Shown here in pieces: positions 41,585-49,473 of a DNA stretch of 64,000 bases. The DNA is from Blastocatellia bacterium (GTDB taxonomy: Bacteria > Acidobacteriota > Blastocatellia > UBA7656). The translations under genes were made by a program, and so were the position numbers. Numbering within the stretch: position 1 is the first letter of the stretch; the number at the start of each line of letters is the position of its first letter. Location: assembly GCA_035275065.1 (NCBI GenBank), contig DATENM010000153.1:1-64000 (forward strand), in the 5' to 3' direction. The notes beneath the pieces were generated by a model, which worked only from the letters and a program-made list of their open reading frames with translations, did no database searches and was not told where the DNA came from.

Positions 41585-42250
41585 TTACTTGTCGATGAGA
41601 TAGCCCGAGACGACGAACCTGGCCAGCACGCTGCCGGTCGTTACGTCGCGGTCTACGTGAACCAGAGCGCTGGGCGTGTCGGCGTAGACGCGGACCGTCT
41701 GGCTCGCCTCGAAGTAGCTGCCCCCGCCGAACGTGTCACCGCTGGTGTGCAGCAGGTGCTTGCGCAGCGTGTTGTCCGGGGCGACGTGGGTAAGCAGCGA
41801 GAAAAGTATCTTCTGCCCGGCGGGCGGGAAGGCCGAGGCCGAGACCTGTTCGATCACCAGCAACTTGCCCAGGGGGACGTTGATAGCGCCGCTCTGTGCG
41901 CCCAACCCCGGGTCCACCGTGACCTCGACTTCCTGCTGGAACGGCTGCGGCTTCGCGCCTTCGACGTTGGTGACGTAGATGGGATTGGCCGGGTCGCTGT
42001 CGACCTTGACCGAAGGCACGCCACTGATGCCGACGCTCCAGGCGCCGCTCTGCTTGGCCTGCACCGTGCCGGCAATGGTCGTCGTGCCCTGAGCGACGGT
42101 CGGCACGGGCTCTGCCGTGGTATTGATAACCCTCACGTCCTTGTCGGACGGCGGGGCGCTGTGCGTGGGGGTGACGCCGACCAGGAGGGCGGCGACGATA
42201 ACCAGAGTAAAAGCAATTGCGTTAAATCGCTTCTTTTTGATCGTGTCCAT
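41585..42250 (-). CDS. Hypothetical exported protein
   Basis: The product is 221 aa from ATG 42250, preceded by AAAGGAAGAG. Residues 1-32 form a signal peptide (MDTIKKKRFNAIAFTLVIVA, ..THSAPP). The mature part has beta segments (AWSVGISGVPSVKVDSD, IYVTNVEG, EVEVTVDPGLGAQSGAINVP, TVRVYADTPSALVHVDRDV) and no Cys. It resembles secreted one-domain proteins common in Acidobacteriota, but I recognise no family. It is the first gene of a two-gene minus-strand unit. Confidence 0.7.
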   Translation of the reverse strand: MDTIKKKRFNAIAFTLVIVAALLVGVTPTHSAPPSDKDVRVINTTAEPVPTVAQGTTTIAGTVQAKQSGAWSVGISGVPSVKVDSDPANPIYVTNVEGAKPQPFQQEVEVTVDPGLGAQSGAINVPLGKLLVIEQVSASAFPPAGQKILFSLLTHVAPDNTLRKHLLHTSGDTFGGGSYFEASQTVRVYADTPSALVHVDRDVTTGSVLARFVVSGYLIDK

Positions 42251-42516
42251 TTCGACTCTTCCTTTCATGCGAGTTGTCATTAGGTTGCGTTCTTGGGAAC
42301 CGCTTCATCTTGTTCTTCCTATCCCTTGCTGATTCATTACCGCGCCGAATCCGCTGTTCTCATCTGCGCCTTTGCGCTAGAATGAGCCGCGCGCGGCGAC
42401 CCCACCTTGGCCGGTCCCGCGTCGCGTCCCCGGCGTGGATGCAACATACTCGACGGCGGGCTCCGAGGTCTTGTAAGCGGACTTTAATTTTTCTGGGATT
42501 TTATGGGAGCGTCTGA

Positions 42517-44526
42517 ATGCAAGCCTTAAATGGCAGCGATAAAGTCATTTATCGGTTTGAAGAGTTCGAGCTTGATCCGATACGGCGCTTGCTCTCAAAG
42601 CAGGGGCAGGCGATCCCGCTGACGCCAAAAGTCTTCGAGACGTTGCTCGCGCTGGTGCGCCAGCGTGGGCGTGTGTTGAGCAAAGACGAGCTGATGCAGG
42701 CCGTCTGGCCTGACACCATCGTCGAAGAGACCAACCTGGCGCACAACATCTCGGCCCTGCGCAAACTGCTCGGCCAGAAGGCCGGCGACAACCGCTTCAT
42801 CGTCACCGCGCCGGGGCGCGGTTACCAGTTCGTCGCCGAGGTGCGGCAGGAGGCGCGCGGCACCGCCGAAGAATCACCCGCCACCGCCGAAGAGACGAGC
42901 AGCCCGGCCAACGCATTGCCCAGCCCGGATGAACCCCGTGAACCCATCGCTGCCGTGCTGCCGCAACCCCCGCCGGCGACCGCCGACGCCTCGCCCGCTG
43001 TGCGGCACGCCCTGCCGCCGCCCGATTTGCTGATCACGCGCCATCACGTCAGCCTGCGCTGGCGTACGGCACTCGGCTTGTTCATAGTCGTCGGACTCGT
43101 CGCTGCGGCCGGCCTTATCTGGCTGCGGCCAGGACCAGCGCGGCCCATCCGCTCGGTCGCCGTCTTGCCGTTCAAGCCGCTGGTCGCCGAGACCCACGAC
43201 GACATTTTGGAGATGGGCATTGCCGACACGTTGATCACGCGCCTGGACAGTCTCAAGCAGATCACCGTGCGCCCGATCAGCAGTGTGCGCCGCTACACGG
43301 CGCTCGACCAGGACGCGGTGGCGGCCGGCCGCGAATTGGAAGTCGAGGCCGTGCTCGAAGGCAACATCCAGAAAGCCAATGGCAAGATCCGCGTCTCGGC
43401 CCGGCTGGTGCGCATCGCCGACGGCAAGCCGCTGTGGACCCGCCAATTCGACGAGCCGGCGACGGACATCTTCGCCGTCCAGGACGCCATCGCGCAGCGC
43501 GTCGCCGCTGATATGATGGGCAGCCTCTCTGGCGACGAGCACGACGGTTTAGCCAGAAACTACACGACCGACCCGGAGGCCTATCAGCTTTATCTGGTCG
43601 GCCGTTATTATTGGAATAAGCGCAGCGGCGAGGGCACGCGCAAGAGCATCGACTCATTCCAGCAAGCCATCAAGAAAGACCCGAACTACGCGCTCGCCTA
43701 CGTCGGCCTGGCCGATGCTTACGTGACGCTCGGCAGTTACACGCTGGCGCCGGCGGTCGAAGTGTTGCCGCTCGGCCGCCAGGCCGCCGAGCGCGCCTTG
43801 CAGATTGACCCCGACCTCGCCGAAGCGCATGCGACGCTCGGCAAAATCCTGACCGACTATGATTGGGACTGGGCCGGGGCCGAAAAAGAGTTCAAGCTGG
43901 CGCTCGACTTGAAGCCCAACTATGCCAACACGCATCACTGGTATGCCGTGTTGCTGTCGAACGAGGCCCGCTTCGACGAGGCCATACGCGAAATCAGGCG
44001 CGCCCTCGAACTCGATTACCTTTCGCCGGCGACCAGTAGCCAGTGCGGCGTCATCCTCTTTCGCGCGCGGCGTTACGACGAGGCCATCGCCGTCCTGCAA
44101 AAAACCCTCGACCTGGACCCGAACTTCATCTCCGCGCGCATTTACCTCGGCGGCTGTTACCTCTTGCAGGGCCGGCGCGAAGAGGCATTGGCCGAATTCA
44201 AGCGCGGACTGGCGGTAGCGCCCGACACGCCCGGCCTGATTGCGATGATGGGCTACGCCTATGGCATCAATCATCAACTCGACGAGGCGCGGCGTTTCGA
44301 GCAGCAATTGAAAGCCCTGGAGGCGCGGCAAGTTTACGTCGCCCCGTCAAGCTACGTCGCCCTCTACTGCGGGATGGGTGAGTATGACGCGGCGTTCAAA
44401 TGGCTAGAGGTATGTCTGGAAAAACGTGTAGGGATTCGCGGCCTGCCGACCGACCCGCTATTCGACCCGCTACGCAAGGACCCGCGCTATGATGACTTGA
44501 TGCGCCGTGCCGGCATCAAGCAATGA
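42517..44526 (+). CDS. Winged-helix/TolB-N-like/TPR membrane regulator (CadC-like)
   Basis: The product is 669 aa. The OmpR/CadC-type winged helix spans about 12-108 (YRFEEFELDPIRRLL, ALVRQRGRVLSKDELMQAVW, NISALRKLLG, APGRGYQFV). A Pro-rich linker precedes one TM helix at about 184-203. Outside it is a TolB-N/FlgO-like unit (about 210-330; SVAVLPFKPL, ELEVEAVLEGNIQKANGKIR, KPLWTRQFDEPATDIFAVQ), then TPR repeats (about 350-640; DPNYALAYVGLADAYV, LAEAHATLGKILTDYDWDWA). DNA binding inside and sensing outside is the inferred mode. This gene type is very frequent in Acidobacteriota. Confidence 0.9.
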   Translation: MQALNGSDKVIYRFEEFELDPIRRLLSKQGQAIPLTPKVFETLLALVRQRGRVLSKDELMQAVWPDTIVEETNLAHNISALRKLLGQKAGDNRFIVTAPGRGYQFVAEVRQEARGTAEESPATAEETSSPANALPSPDEPREPIAAVLPQPPPATADASPAVRHALPPPDLLITRHHVSLRWRTALGLFIVVGLVAAAGLIWLRPGPARPIRSVAVLPFKPLVAETHDDILEMGIADTLITRLDSLKQITVRPISSVRRYTALDQDAVAAGRELEVEAVLEGNIQKANGKIRVSARLVRIADGKPLWTRQFDEPATDIFAVQDAIAQRVAADMMGSLSGDEHDGLARNYTTDPEAYQLYLVGRYYWNKRSGEGTRKSIDSFQQAIKKDPNYALAYVGLADAYVTLGSYTLAPAVEVLPLGRQAAERALQIDPDLAEAHATLGKILTDYDWDWAGAEKEFKLALDLKPNYANTHHWYAVLLSNEARFDEAIREIRRALELDYLSPATSSQCGVILFRARRYDEAIAVLQKTLDLDPNFISARIYLGGCYLLQGRREEALAEFKRGLAVAPDTPGLIAMMGYAYGINHQLDEARRFEQQLKALEARQVYVAPSSYVALYCGMGEYDAAFKWLEVCLEKRVGIRGLPTDPLFDPLRKDPRYDDLMRRAGIKQ

Positions 44527-44529
44527 ACA

Positions 44530-45807
44530 CTACTCAACGGCCTTCAGCGTCAGGTGAGTGATTTCCGGCGGCGCGCCGATGCGGATGGGCGGCCCTGTGG
44601 TCCCCAGCCCGCGATTGACGTAGAGCTGCGAGTCGCCGATCTTATAAAGCCCCGCAAGAAAGACGGTCGAGAGCCGCGCCGGCGTCAGGATCATGTCGCC
44701 GAGCGTCAGCGCAATCTGGCCGCCGTGCGTGTGGCCGGATAAGGTAAGGTGAATGCCTTTCGTCGCCGCCTGTGGAAAGCTGTACGGCGCGTGCAGCAAG
44801 AGCAAGGTCGTGCCGTCGAGGCGGATGCCGCGCAACGCCTGGTCGAGCATGAGGTCACGGGCGCGGCCACTGATAAAGTCTACGCCGATGATGTTGAGCG
44901 TCGCGCCGTTCACGTCGAGCAATTCATTGGCGCTGCGCAGCAGCTTGAAGCCGGCGGCGCGAAAGCGGCGCTCCAGCTCTTCTTCAGAGCCGGTAAACAT
45001 ATCGTGATTGCCGAGACAACCGTAAACGCCGCGCCGAGTCCTGAGCGCCGCCATCGCCCGCATGAACGGCTCGACTTGACTCTGGTCGGTGGCGACGAAA
45101 TCGCCGGTCAGCGCCACAATGTCGGGCTCAAGTGAGTTGGCGATCTCGACGTACTCGCGCATCGCCGACTCTTTCATGAAAAAGCCGGCGTGAATGTCGC
45201 TCATCTGCACGATGGTGAACCCGTCGAGCGGCGGCGGCAGGCCGGGGATGCGAACGACGACGCGCTCGACGACTTTGCGCGAGCGCGCGGCCACCGCGCC
45301 ATACGCCGACAGCGCAAACGGCATGGAGGCGGCGGCCAGCAGCATCACTTGCAGGAAGCGGCGGCGCGATAGATCGATTGCCGGCGCGGGGCTATCAAGC
45401 TCAGCGCCGCGCTTGCGCCGAAAGAACTGCACGGCGGCATACGCTGACATGGCCAGCGGCGCCGCGGCGACAAAGAAGAACGAGCCGATCATCCAGATGA
45501 AGAACAGGTACGAGAAGGGCCGCACAATCCTTTCGTAGCCCGCTGCCGGCTCGTAGAGCAGGAACGAGCGCGGGCTGATGAAGGTCTCGGCGATGAACCA
45601 CAGGAGCGGCGCGTTGATGAAGGCGAACAGCGCCAGCGCCGTGGCCACGGCCAGCTTCTCGCGGCGCTCGGTAAAGCCCATCGAGCGCAGGATGCGCAGG
45701 AAAGCGCGCAGCACCACCCACTGCACGGCGACAAAGATTAACGCCGCGATCACCCGCACAATGAAGATGGAAGATGTCGCGCTGACTAGCAGCAGGAATT
45801 CTGTCAT
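44530..45807 (-). CDS. Membrane metallophosphoesterase (YkuE-like)
   Basis: The product is 425 aa. Four or five hydrophobic segments occupy about 1-175 (FIVRVIAALIFVAVQWVVLR, LFAFINAPLLWFIAETFI, FLFFIWMIGSFFFVAAAPLA, RRFLQVMLLAAASMPFALSAYG). The catalytic domain then shows all metal ligands: VQMSDIHAGFFM, VALTGDFVATD, GCLGNHDMFTG, LLLLHAPYSF and LSGHTHGGQI. It may hydrolyse a phosphoester in the envelope, for example a lipid headgroup as reported for YkuE-type enzymes. Convergent with the winged-helix gene; only 3 nt separate the stops. Confidence 0.9.
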   Translation of the reverse strand: MTEFLLLVSATSSIFIVRVIAALIFVAVQWVVLRAFLRILRSMGFTERREKLAVATALALFAFINAPLLWFIAETFISPRSFLLYEPAAGYERIVRPFSYLFFIWMIGSFFFVAAAPLAMSAYAAVQFFRRKRGAELDSPAPAIDLSRRRFLQVMLLAAASMPFALSAYGAVAARSRKVVERVVVRIPGLPPPLDGFTIVQMSDIHAGFFMKESAMREYVEIANSLEPDIVALTGDFVATDQSQVEPFMRAMAALRTRRGVYGCLGNHDMFTGSEEELERRFRAAGFKLLRSANELLDVNGATLNIIGVDFISGRARDLMLDQALRGIRLDGTTLLLLHAPYSFPQAATKGIHLTLSGHTHGGQIALTLGDMILTPARLSTVFLAGLYKIGDSQLYVNRGLGTTGPPIRIGAPPEITHLTLKAVE

Positions 45808-45927
45808 GGTTTCTCGCTCGCGTGTCGGCGGCCACCGCCGCCCTCTTCATGATACCGTCTGGGCTACGCCCGGCAAGGCGATTCGTTGACTCGCAGGCTT
45901 AGATGCGGATTGCAATTAGGTTTACCC

Positions 45928-45987
45928 TGTAGCGCAAGGCGGTTAGATTGCGCGAGTCGCTGCGCAATCTAACCGCCTTGCGCTACA
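45928..45987. repeat. Perfect 26-bp inverted repeat
   Basis: Arms 45928-45953 and 45962-45987 are exact complements, starting TGTAGCGCAAGGCGGTTAGA. The loop is 8 nt. No T-tract follows. It lies between two minus-strand genes and ends 8 nt from the MFS stop. It begins with the same TGTAGCGCAAG as 15683-15711. Confidence 0.95.
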
Positions 45988-45994
45988 TCATAGC

Positions 45995-47245
45995 CTAACT
46001 CATGTGGGATGCCGAACGCGGGCGACGCATGAGCACGGCGATGATGGCGATCTGCAAAGCGACGAGCATGACATTGACAACCAGCGGCACGAGCAGGCCG
46101 GCGCGCAGGCTGGCATAGCGATCAGACACCGTGCCGACCAGCGACGGGATGACCGCGCCGCCCAGGCCGCCCGTCGCAAAGATCGGCGCGGCGCTCGCCG
46201 CCGCCCGCTCGCCGAAGGTTTTCAGAAACACGGCAATCGTCGTCGGGTAGATAGCCGCAAACCCCAGGCCCGCCAGACCGGCGCCGCCGAGCAAGCCGAC
46301 CGTTGCCGTCGTCCCGCGCAACAGCAGGATGCCGAGCAGCGAAACCACCGCCGTAAGCAACACCAGCCGCTCTTCGCTCAAGCGGCGCAGCCATACCGGC
46401 GCCAGCAACCGCCCGGTCATCAAGGCCGCCCAGAAGACCGCCTGCGGCAGAGAATAGAGCGCCGCCATCTCGGCATTCGTGCGCTTGGTGTAAGCGCCAA
46501 TCCAGCCGCTGATGCTGTTTTCCGCGCCGACATATAAAAAGACGAAAGCCGCCAGAACGTAAGCAAAGCCGCTGCGCCAGACACGCCGTGCGGCGGGCGC
46601 TTGCGCGTCTTTGGCAAACGCTTGATTGGCTCGCCGGTCAACATGGATGCCTGCGCCGGCATGGCGCGACGCGCTCTGCGCGCGGCTCTGCCAGAGCCAC
46701 GCGCCGGTGGCCGCGAGAATCACGCCCAGCGTGAGCATCGGCACAGCCGTGCGGTTGTCGCGCGCCGCGACCATCAACAGCAAGGGGCAGGCGACCGCGC
46801 CGATGCACCAGACGAAGTTCAAAATGTTGAGCGCCGCCGCGCGCCGCGCACCACGAGTTTCAGAGATCAACAGGTTGGTCGCGGGCATTGCCAGCCCCAG
46901 CGCGAATCCGTAAACGCTCACCGCCGGCAGCCCGAACGCCCAGGAGCTTGCGCCGACGCCGGCGACACCCGCCGCCATCAACAGGTAACTGACCGCTATC
47001 GTCTGCAAGAACCCAAGCCGCGCAATGATCGCCGGCAGCAGCATCGTGCTAATCACAGAAGCCGCGAACTGCGCCGCGAAGAGGTAACCGGCTTGCGCGT
47101 CTGTCAGCCCCCAGCGCACTTTCAACGCCGGCAGCAGCGGCCCGAGCATGGTCGTGACGATGCCGGTCAGCGCGAAGCCGATGTAAGCGACCAGCGAAAC
47201 TTGCCGGCTGACAGTGGTCGGAAAAGTTGGATGAGCGCGTGGCAT
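45995..47245 (-). CDS. MFS transporter, probable sugar transporter
   Basis: The product is 416 aa with about twelve hydrophobic segments in two halves, joined by a charged loop near residues 190-225. YIGFALTGIVTTMLGPLLPA, KVRWGLTDAQAGYLFAAQFA and GFALGLAMPATNLLISE follow the FucP/GlcP-like MFS layout. It lies 37 nt from the LacI gene on the same strand, which suggests sugar-regulated uptake. Substrate not determinable. Confidence 0.85.
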   Translation of the reverse strand: MPRAHPTFPTTVSRQVSLVAYIGFALTGIVTTMLGPLLPALKVRWGLTDAQAGYLFAAQFAASVISTMLLPAIIARLGFLQTIAVSYLLMAAGVAGVGASSWAFGLPAVSVYGFALGLAMPATNLLISETRGARRAAALNILNFVWCIGAVACPLLLMVAARDNRTAVPMLTLGVILAATGAWLWQSRAQSASRHAGAGIHVDRRANQAFAKDAQAPAARRVWRSGFAYVLAAFVFLYVGAENSISGWIGAYTKRTNAEMAALYSLPQAVFWAALMTGRLLAPVWLRRLSEERLVLLTAVVSLLGILLLRGTTATVGLLGGAGLAGLGFAAIYPTTIAVFLKTFGERAAASAAPIFATGGLGGAVIPSLVGTVSDRYASLRAGLLVPLVVNVMLVALQIAIIAVLMRRPRSASHMS

Positions 47246-47282
47246 CTGGGTGGACGAAGGCGGCAGCGAAATGTTGTGCTGA

Positions 47283-48395
47283 TTACATGCCGGCGCCGAG
47301 TCGTTTGCGGGCGCGCGGGCGCACGGCGATCACATGCGCCGCCCGCGTCGTGGATTGTCGAACGATCAACTCTGGCTCGACCATGACCAGCTCAGGGAAC
47401 GCCGCGCCCGCGCCCTGGTTGATGCGCGCCAGCAGAGTCTCTGCCGCCAGCCTGCCCATCTCTCTGAGCGGCTGGCGGATCGTCGTCAGCGCCGGGTTAT
47501 AAAACGCCGCGTTGTCGACATCGTCAAAGCCGACGACCGAAACCTCTTCGGGGACGCGGCGGCCCGCCTCCTGCAACGCATGAATGGCGCCGATGGCCGA
47601 TACGTCGTTAAAGGCGAAGAGCGCCGTGAACGGCTCGCTCGACCGCAGCAGCTTCTGCACCGCCACGTAGCCGACTCCGGGCGACGGCGAATCGCTTTCG
47701 AGCTGCGCGACCAGGCTCGCGGGAATCGTGATGCCAAGCGCGCGGGCGGCGGCGCGGATCGAACCCCAGCGCACCTGTGTGTCGCTGCTGAAGGTCTGGC
47801 CTTTAATGACGGCGATGCGCCGGTGGCCGAGATCATACAGGTGGCGCAAGGCCAGCCGCGCCGCCGTCGCGTGATTCAGCACGATGTTGGTGACGCCCCT
47901 GACATCGTCGTGGCCAGAGACAGACGCCACCGGCAGCGGCATCTCGGCGCGGCACGGCGTATCGACGGCGATCATGCCCTCGACGCAACGGTCAACGAAG
48001 AGCTTCGGGTAGCCGTCGAGTAACTCCGGCTTATGGCGGTGGCAGGCGATGATGGTGAAATAGCCGGCCTTGAGCAGATGCTCTTCGATGCCGCTCATCA
48101 CTTCGGCGGTGTAGCCGCCGCTGATCTCCGGCACCAGCACGCCGAGCGTGTGGCTGCGCTGCATGCGCAGGCTGCGCGCCATGAAGTGCGGCCGGTAATT
48201 CAAGCCCCGCGCCGCCGCAAAGATGCGATCTCTGGTCGCTTGCGGAATCGCGCTAGCCGCGGGCCGTTCGTTCAAGACCAGCGACAGCGTGCTTGGCGAC
48301 AGGCCAAGGTGCGCCGCCAGCTCTTTCAAGCTGACGGGACGTTTGTCGGGCGGTGCGTGTGTTTTGCCGGCGTCGGGGCGGCGCTTCCGCGGCAT
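47283..48395 (-). CDS. LacI-family transcriptional regulator
   Basis: The product is 370 aa from ATG 48395 (PRKRRPDAGKT..). The frame runs further upstream into a receptor-gene remnant and has no use there. The helix-turn-helix is about residues 20-44 (VSLKELAAHLGLSPSTLSLV, LNER), then FAAARGLNYRPHFMARSLR and HTLGVLVPEISGGY, followed by the periplasmic-binding-protein-like core (ALFAFNDVSAIGAIHALQEA, EVSVVGFDDVDNAAFYNPAL, LTTIRQPL). It probably represses the downstream MFS gene and the TonB receptor region, where a LacI-type palindrome lies at 49259-49278. The effector is likely a glucan-derived sugar. Confidence 0.92.
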   Translation of the reverse strand: MPRKRRPDAGKTHAPPDKRPVSLKELAAHLGLSPSTLSLVLNERPAASAIPQATRDRIFAAARGLNYRPHFMARSLRMQRSHTLGVLVPEISGGYTAEVMSGIEEHLLKAGYFTIIACHRHKPELLDGYPKLFVDRCVEGMIAVDTPCRAEMPLPVASVSGHDDVRGVTNIVLNHATAARLALRHLYDLGHRRIAVIKGQTFSSDTQVRWGSIRAAARALGITIPASLVAQLESDSPSPGVGYVAVQKLLRSSEPFTALFAFNDVSAIGAIHALQEAGRRVPEEVSVVGFDDVDNAAFYNPALTTIRQPLREMGRLAAETLLARINQGAGAAFPELVMVEPELIVRQSTTRAAHVIAVRPRARKRLGAGM

Positions 48396-48442
48396 AGCCC
48401 GCAGTTTCGCACAACCGCATGAGCAACGCAAGCATAGCCTGA

Positions 48443-48504
48443 GAAGTATGGCCTCGACATCCGCTGGGAGCAGAGCAACAACCATCTGGCGGGCGGCGCG
48501 CGTC
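48443..48504 (+). pseudogene. 62-bp remnant of a TonB receptor gene
   Basis: 60 of 62 bases match 51210-51271, inside the TonB receptor gene (the part encoding KYGLDIRWEQSNNNLAGGAR). It lies just upstream of the LacI gene. It is too short to be functional and marks a lost receptor paralogue or a recombination scar. Confidence 0.85.
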
Positions 48505-48568
48505 TGCAATATAATGCTCCGGCAAGCGGTTAGGCGCCGCCATACCTAATGAACAGGAGGAATAGCCG

Positions 48569-49126
48569 ATGATGAGCATTAGAAAAATCCTGGCCGCCGT
48601 CATCGCGTGCGCGGCCCTCATGGTCGCCTCGGTCATGCCTGGCGGCACAAGCAACCCCGTGTTGCAGAGGGCAGAGGCGGGCTGTCGAGTCAACCAGTCG
48701 GTCTGCTGTGGGTGGACCGGGCCCTGCGGCGCAACGTTCACCATGCCGAACGCCAACTGGGTCCAGATCCGCGGCGACGCCTCTACGTGCCCGCAGACAC
48801 AGTTCGACAGCGGGAGGACGTGCGGGAGCGATGTCCCTTACGTGTACTGCCTCAGCGGCGGAACGGACATGGGAAGCTACGCCATCGACAACAAGCACGT
48901 GGTCCTCAACATCTCCACCTCGCCCGGCTCCCACTTGAAGGTGCAGGTGATGTGGTTGTGGTCGTACTACGACTACATCCCGCCGGACTACTACAACGTC
49001 TACTTCATGGACCAGCGCAAGGGGCTTACCGGGTATGAGTTCATTCTCCCCTCCGGATATGTGTCCTATCCGCTGGACCTCAGCGACTACATCATCGACT
49101 ACGGCCCCGACGTGAGCTGTTGGTAA
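48569..49126 (+). CDS. Exported Cys-containing protein, unknown
   Basis: The product is 185 aa. AACAGGAGGAATAG precedes ATG 48569. Signal peptide residues 1-25 (MMSIRKILAAVIACAALMVA, ..MPGG). The mature part has eight Cys, six of them in the first 65 residues (AGCRVNQSVCCGWTGPCG.., TCPQTQ, TCGSD), and aromatic segments (MWLWSYYDYIPPDYYNVYF). Disulfide-bonded and extracellular is likely. No family recognised. Confidence 0.75.
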   Translation: MMSIRKILAAVIACAALMVASVMPGGTSNPVLQRAEAGCRVNQSVCCGWTGPCGATFTMPNANWVQIRGDASTCPQTQFDSGRTCGSDVPYVYCLSGGTDMGSYAIDNKHVVLNISTSPGSHLKVQVMWLWSYYDYIPPDYYNVYFMDQRKGLTGYEFILPSGYVSYPLDLSDYIIDYGPDVSCW

Positions 49127-49220
49127 GCAAGCGGGGCGGCTCTTCTTTGCGGCATGAGCGAGCAGGCATTCTCGCTCTCCTGCTTCGCGCCGACCGGGGC
49201 CGCCTTCGCACAGAATCTGC

Positions 49221-49249
49221 TTGACGACAAAAGACGCCGGTGCTACGCT
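49221..49249 (+). promoter_or_regulatory. Sigma-70-type promoter of the TonB receptor gene
   Basis: TTGACG (49221-49226), a 17-nt spacer, and TACGCT (49244-49249). The -35 is near consensus and the spacing ideal; the -10 is weaker (TAxxxT). Transcription would start near 49256, just before the palindromic operator. Confidence 0.5.
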
Positions 49250-49258
49250 GGTGGCGCT

Positions 49259-49278
49259 TTACTAAATCGATTTAGTAA
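49259..49278. promoter_or_regulatory. Perfect 20-bp LacI-type operator palindrome
   Basis: TTACTAAATCGATTTAGTAA is a perfect palindrome with the central CG typical of LacI-family operators. It overlaps the expected transcription start (about +3 to +22), where a bound repressor would block initiation. The LacI gene is 0.9 kb away. Binding is inferred. Confidence 0.7.
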
Positions 49279-49473
49279 TTTGAAAACACAGACGAACGAA
49301 GCCGACCACCGTGACTGAGACCGGCGCCCAGATCGCCGAAATCACCTGCCATCAACGGCCTTGAGCCGTGCGCACAGGTCGGCCCGAACCGCATTGCCTG
49401 GACGGTGCCCGGGGTCGCGGCTGCCTTCCAAGCCGACGACCAATTGCCATTTCTGCCATCGGAGGATTTCGCC

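Larger units (their letters stand above)
49127..49473. other. Receptor upstream region with promoter and operator
   Basis: 347 bp without a gene. It contains the promoter and operator listed separately, followed by about 195 nt of leader. GGAGGATTTCGCC precedes the receptor ATG. Confidence 0.6.
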
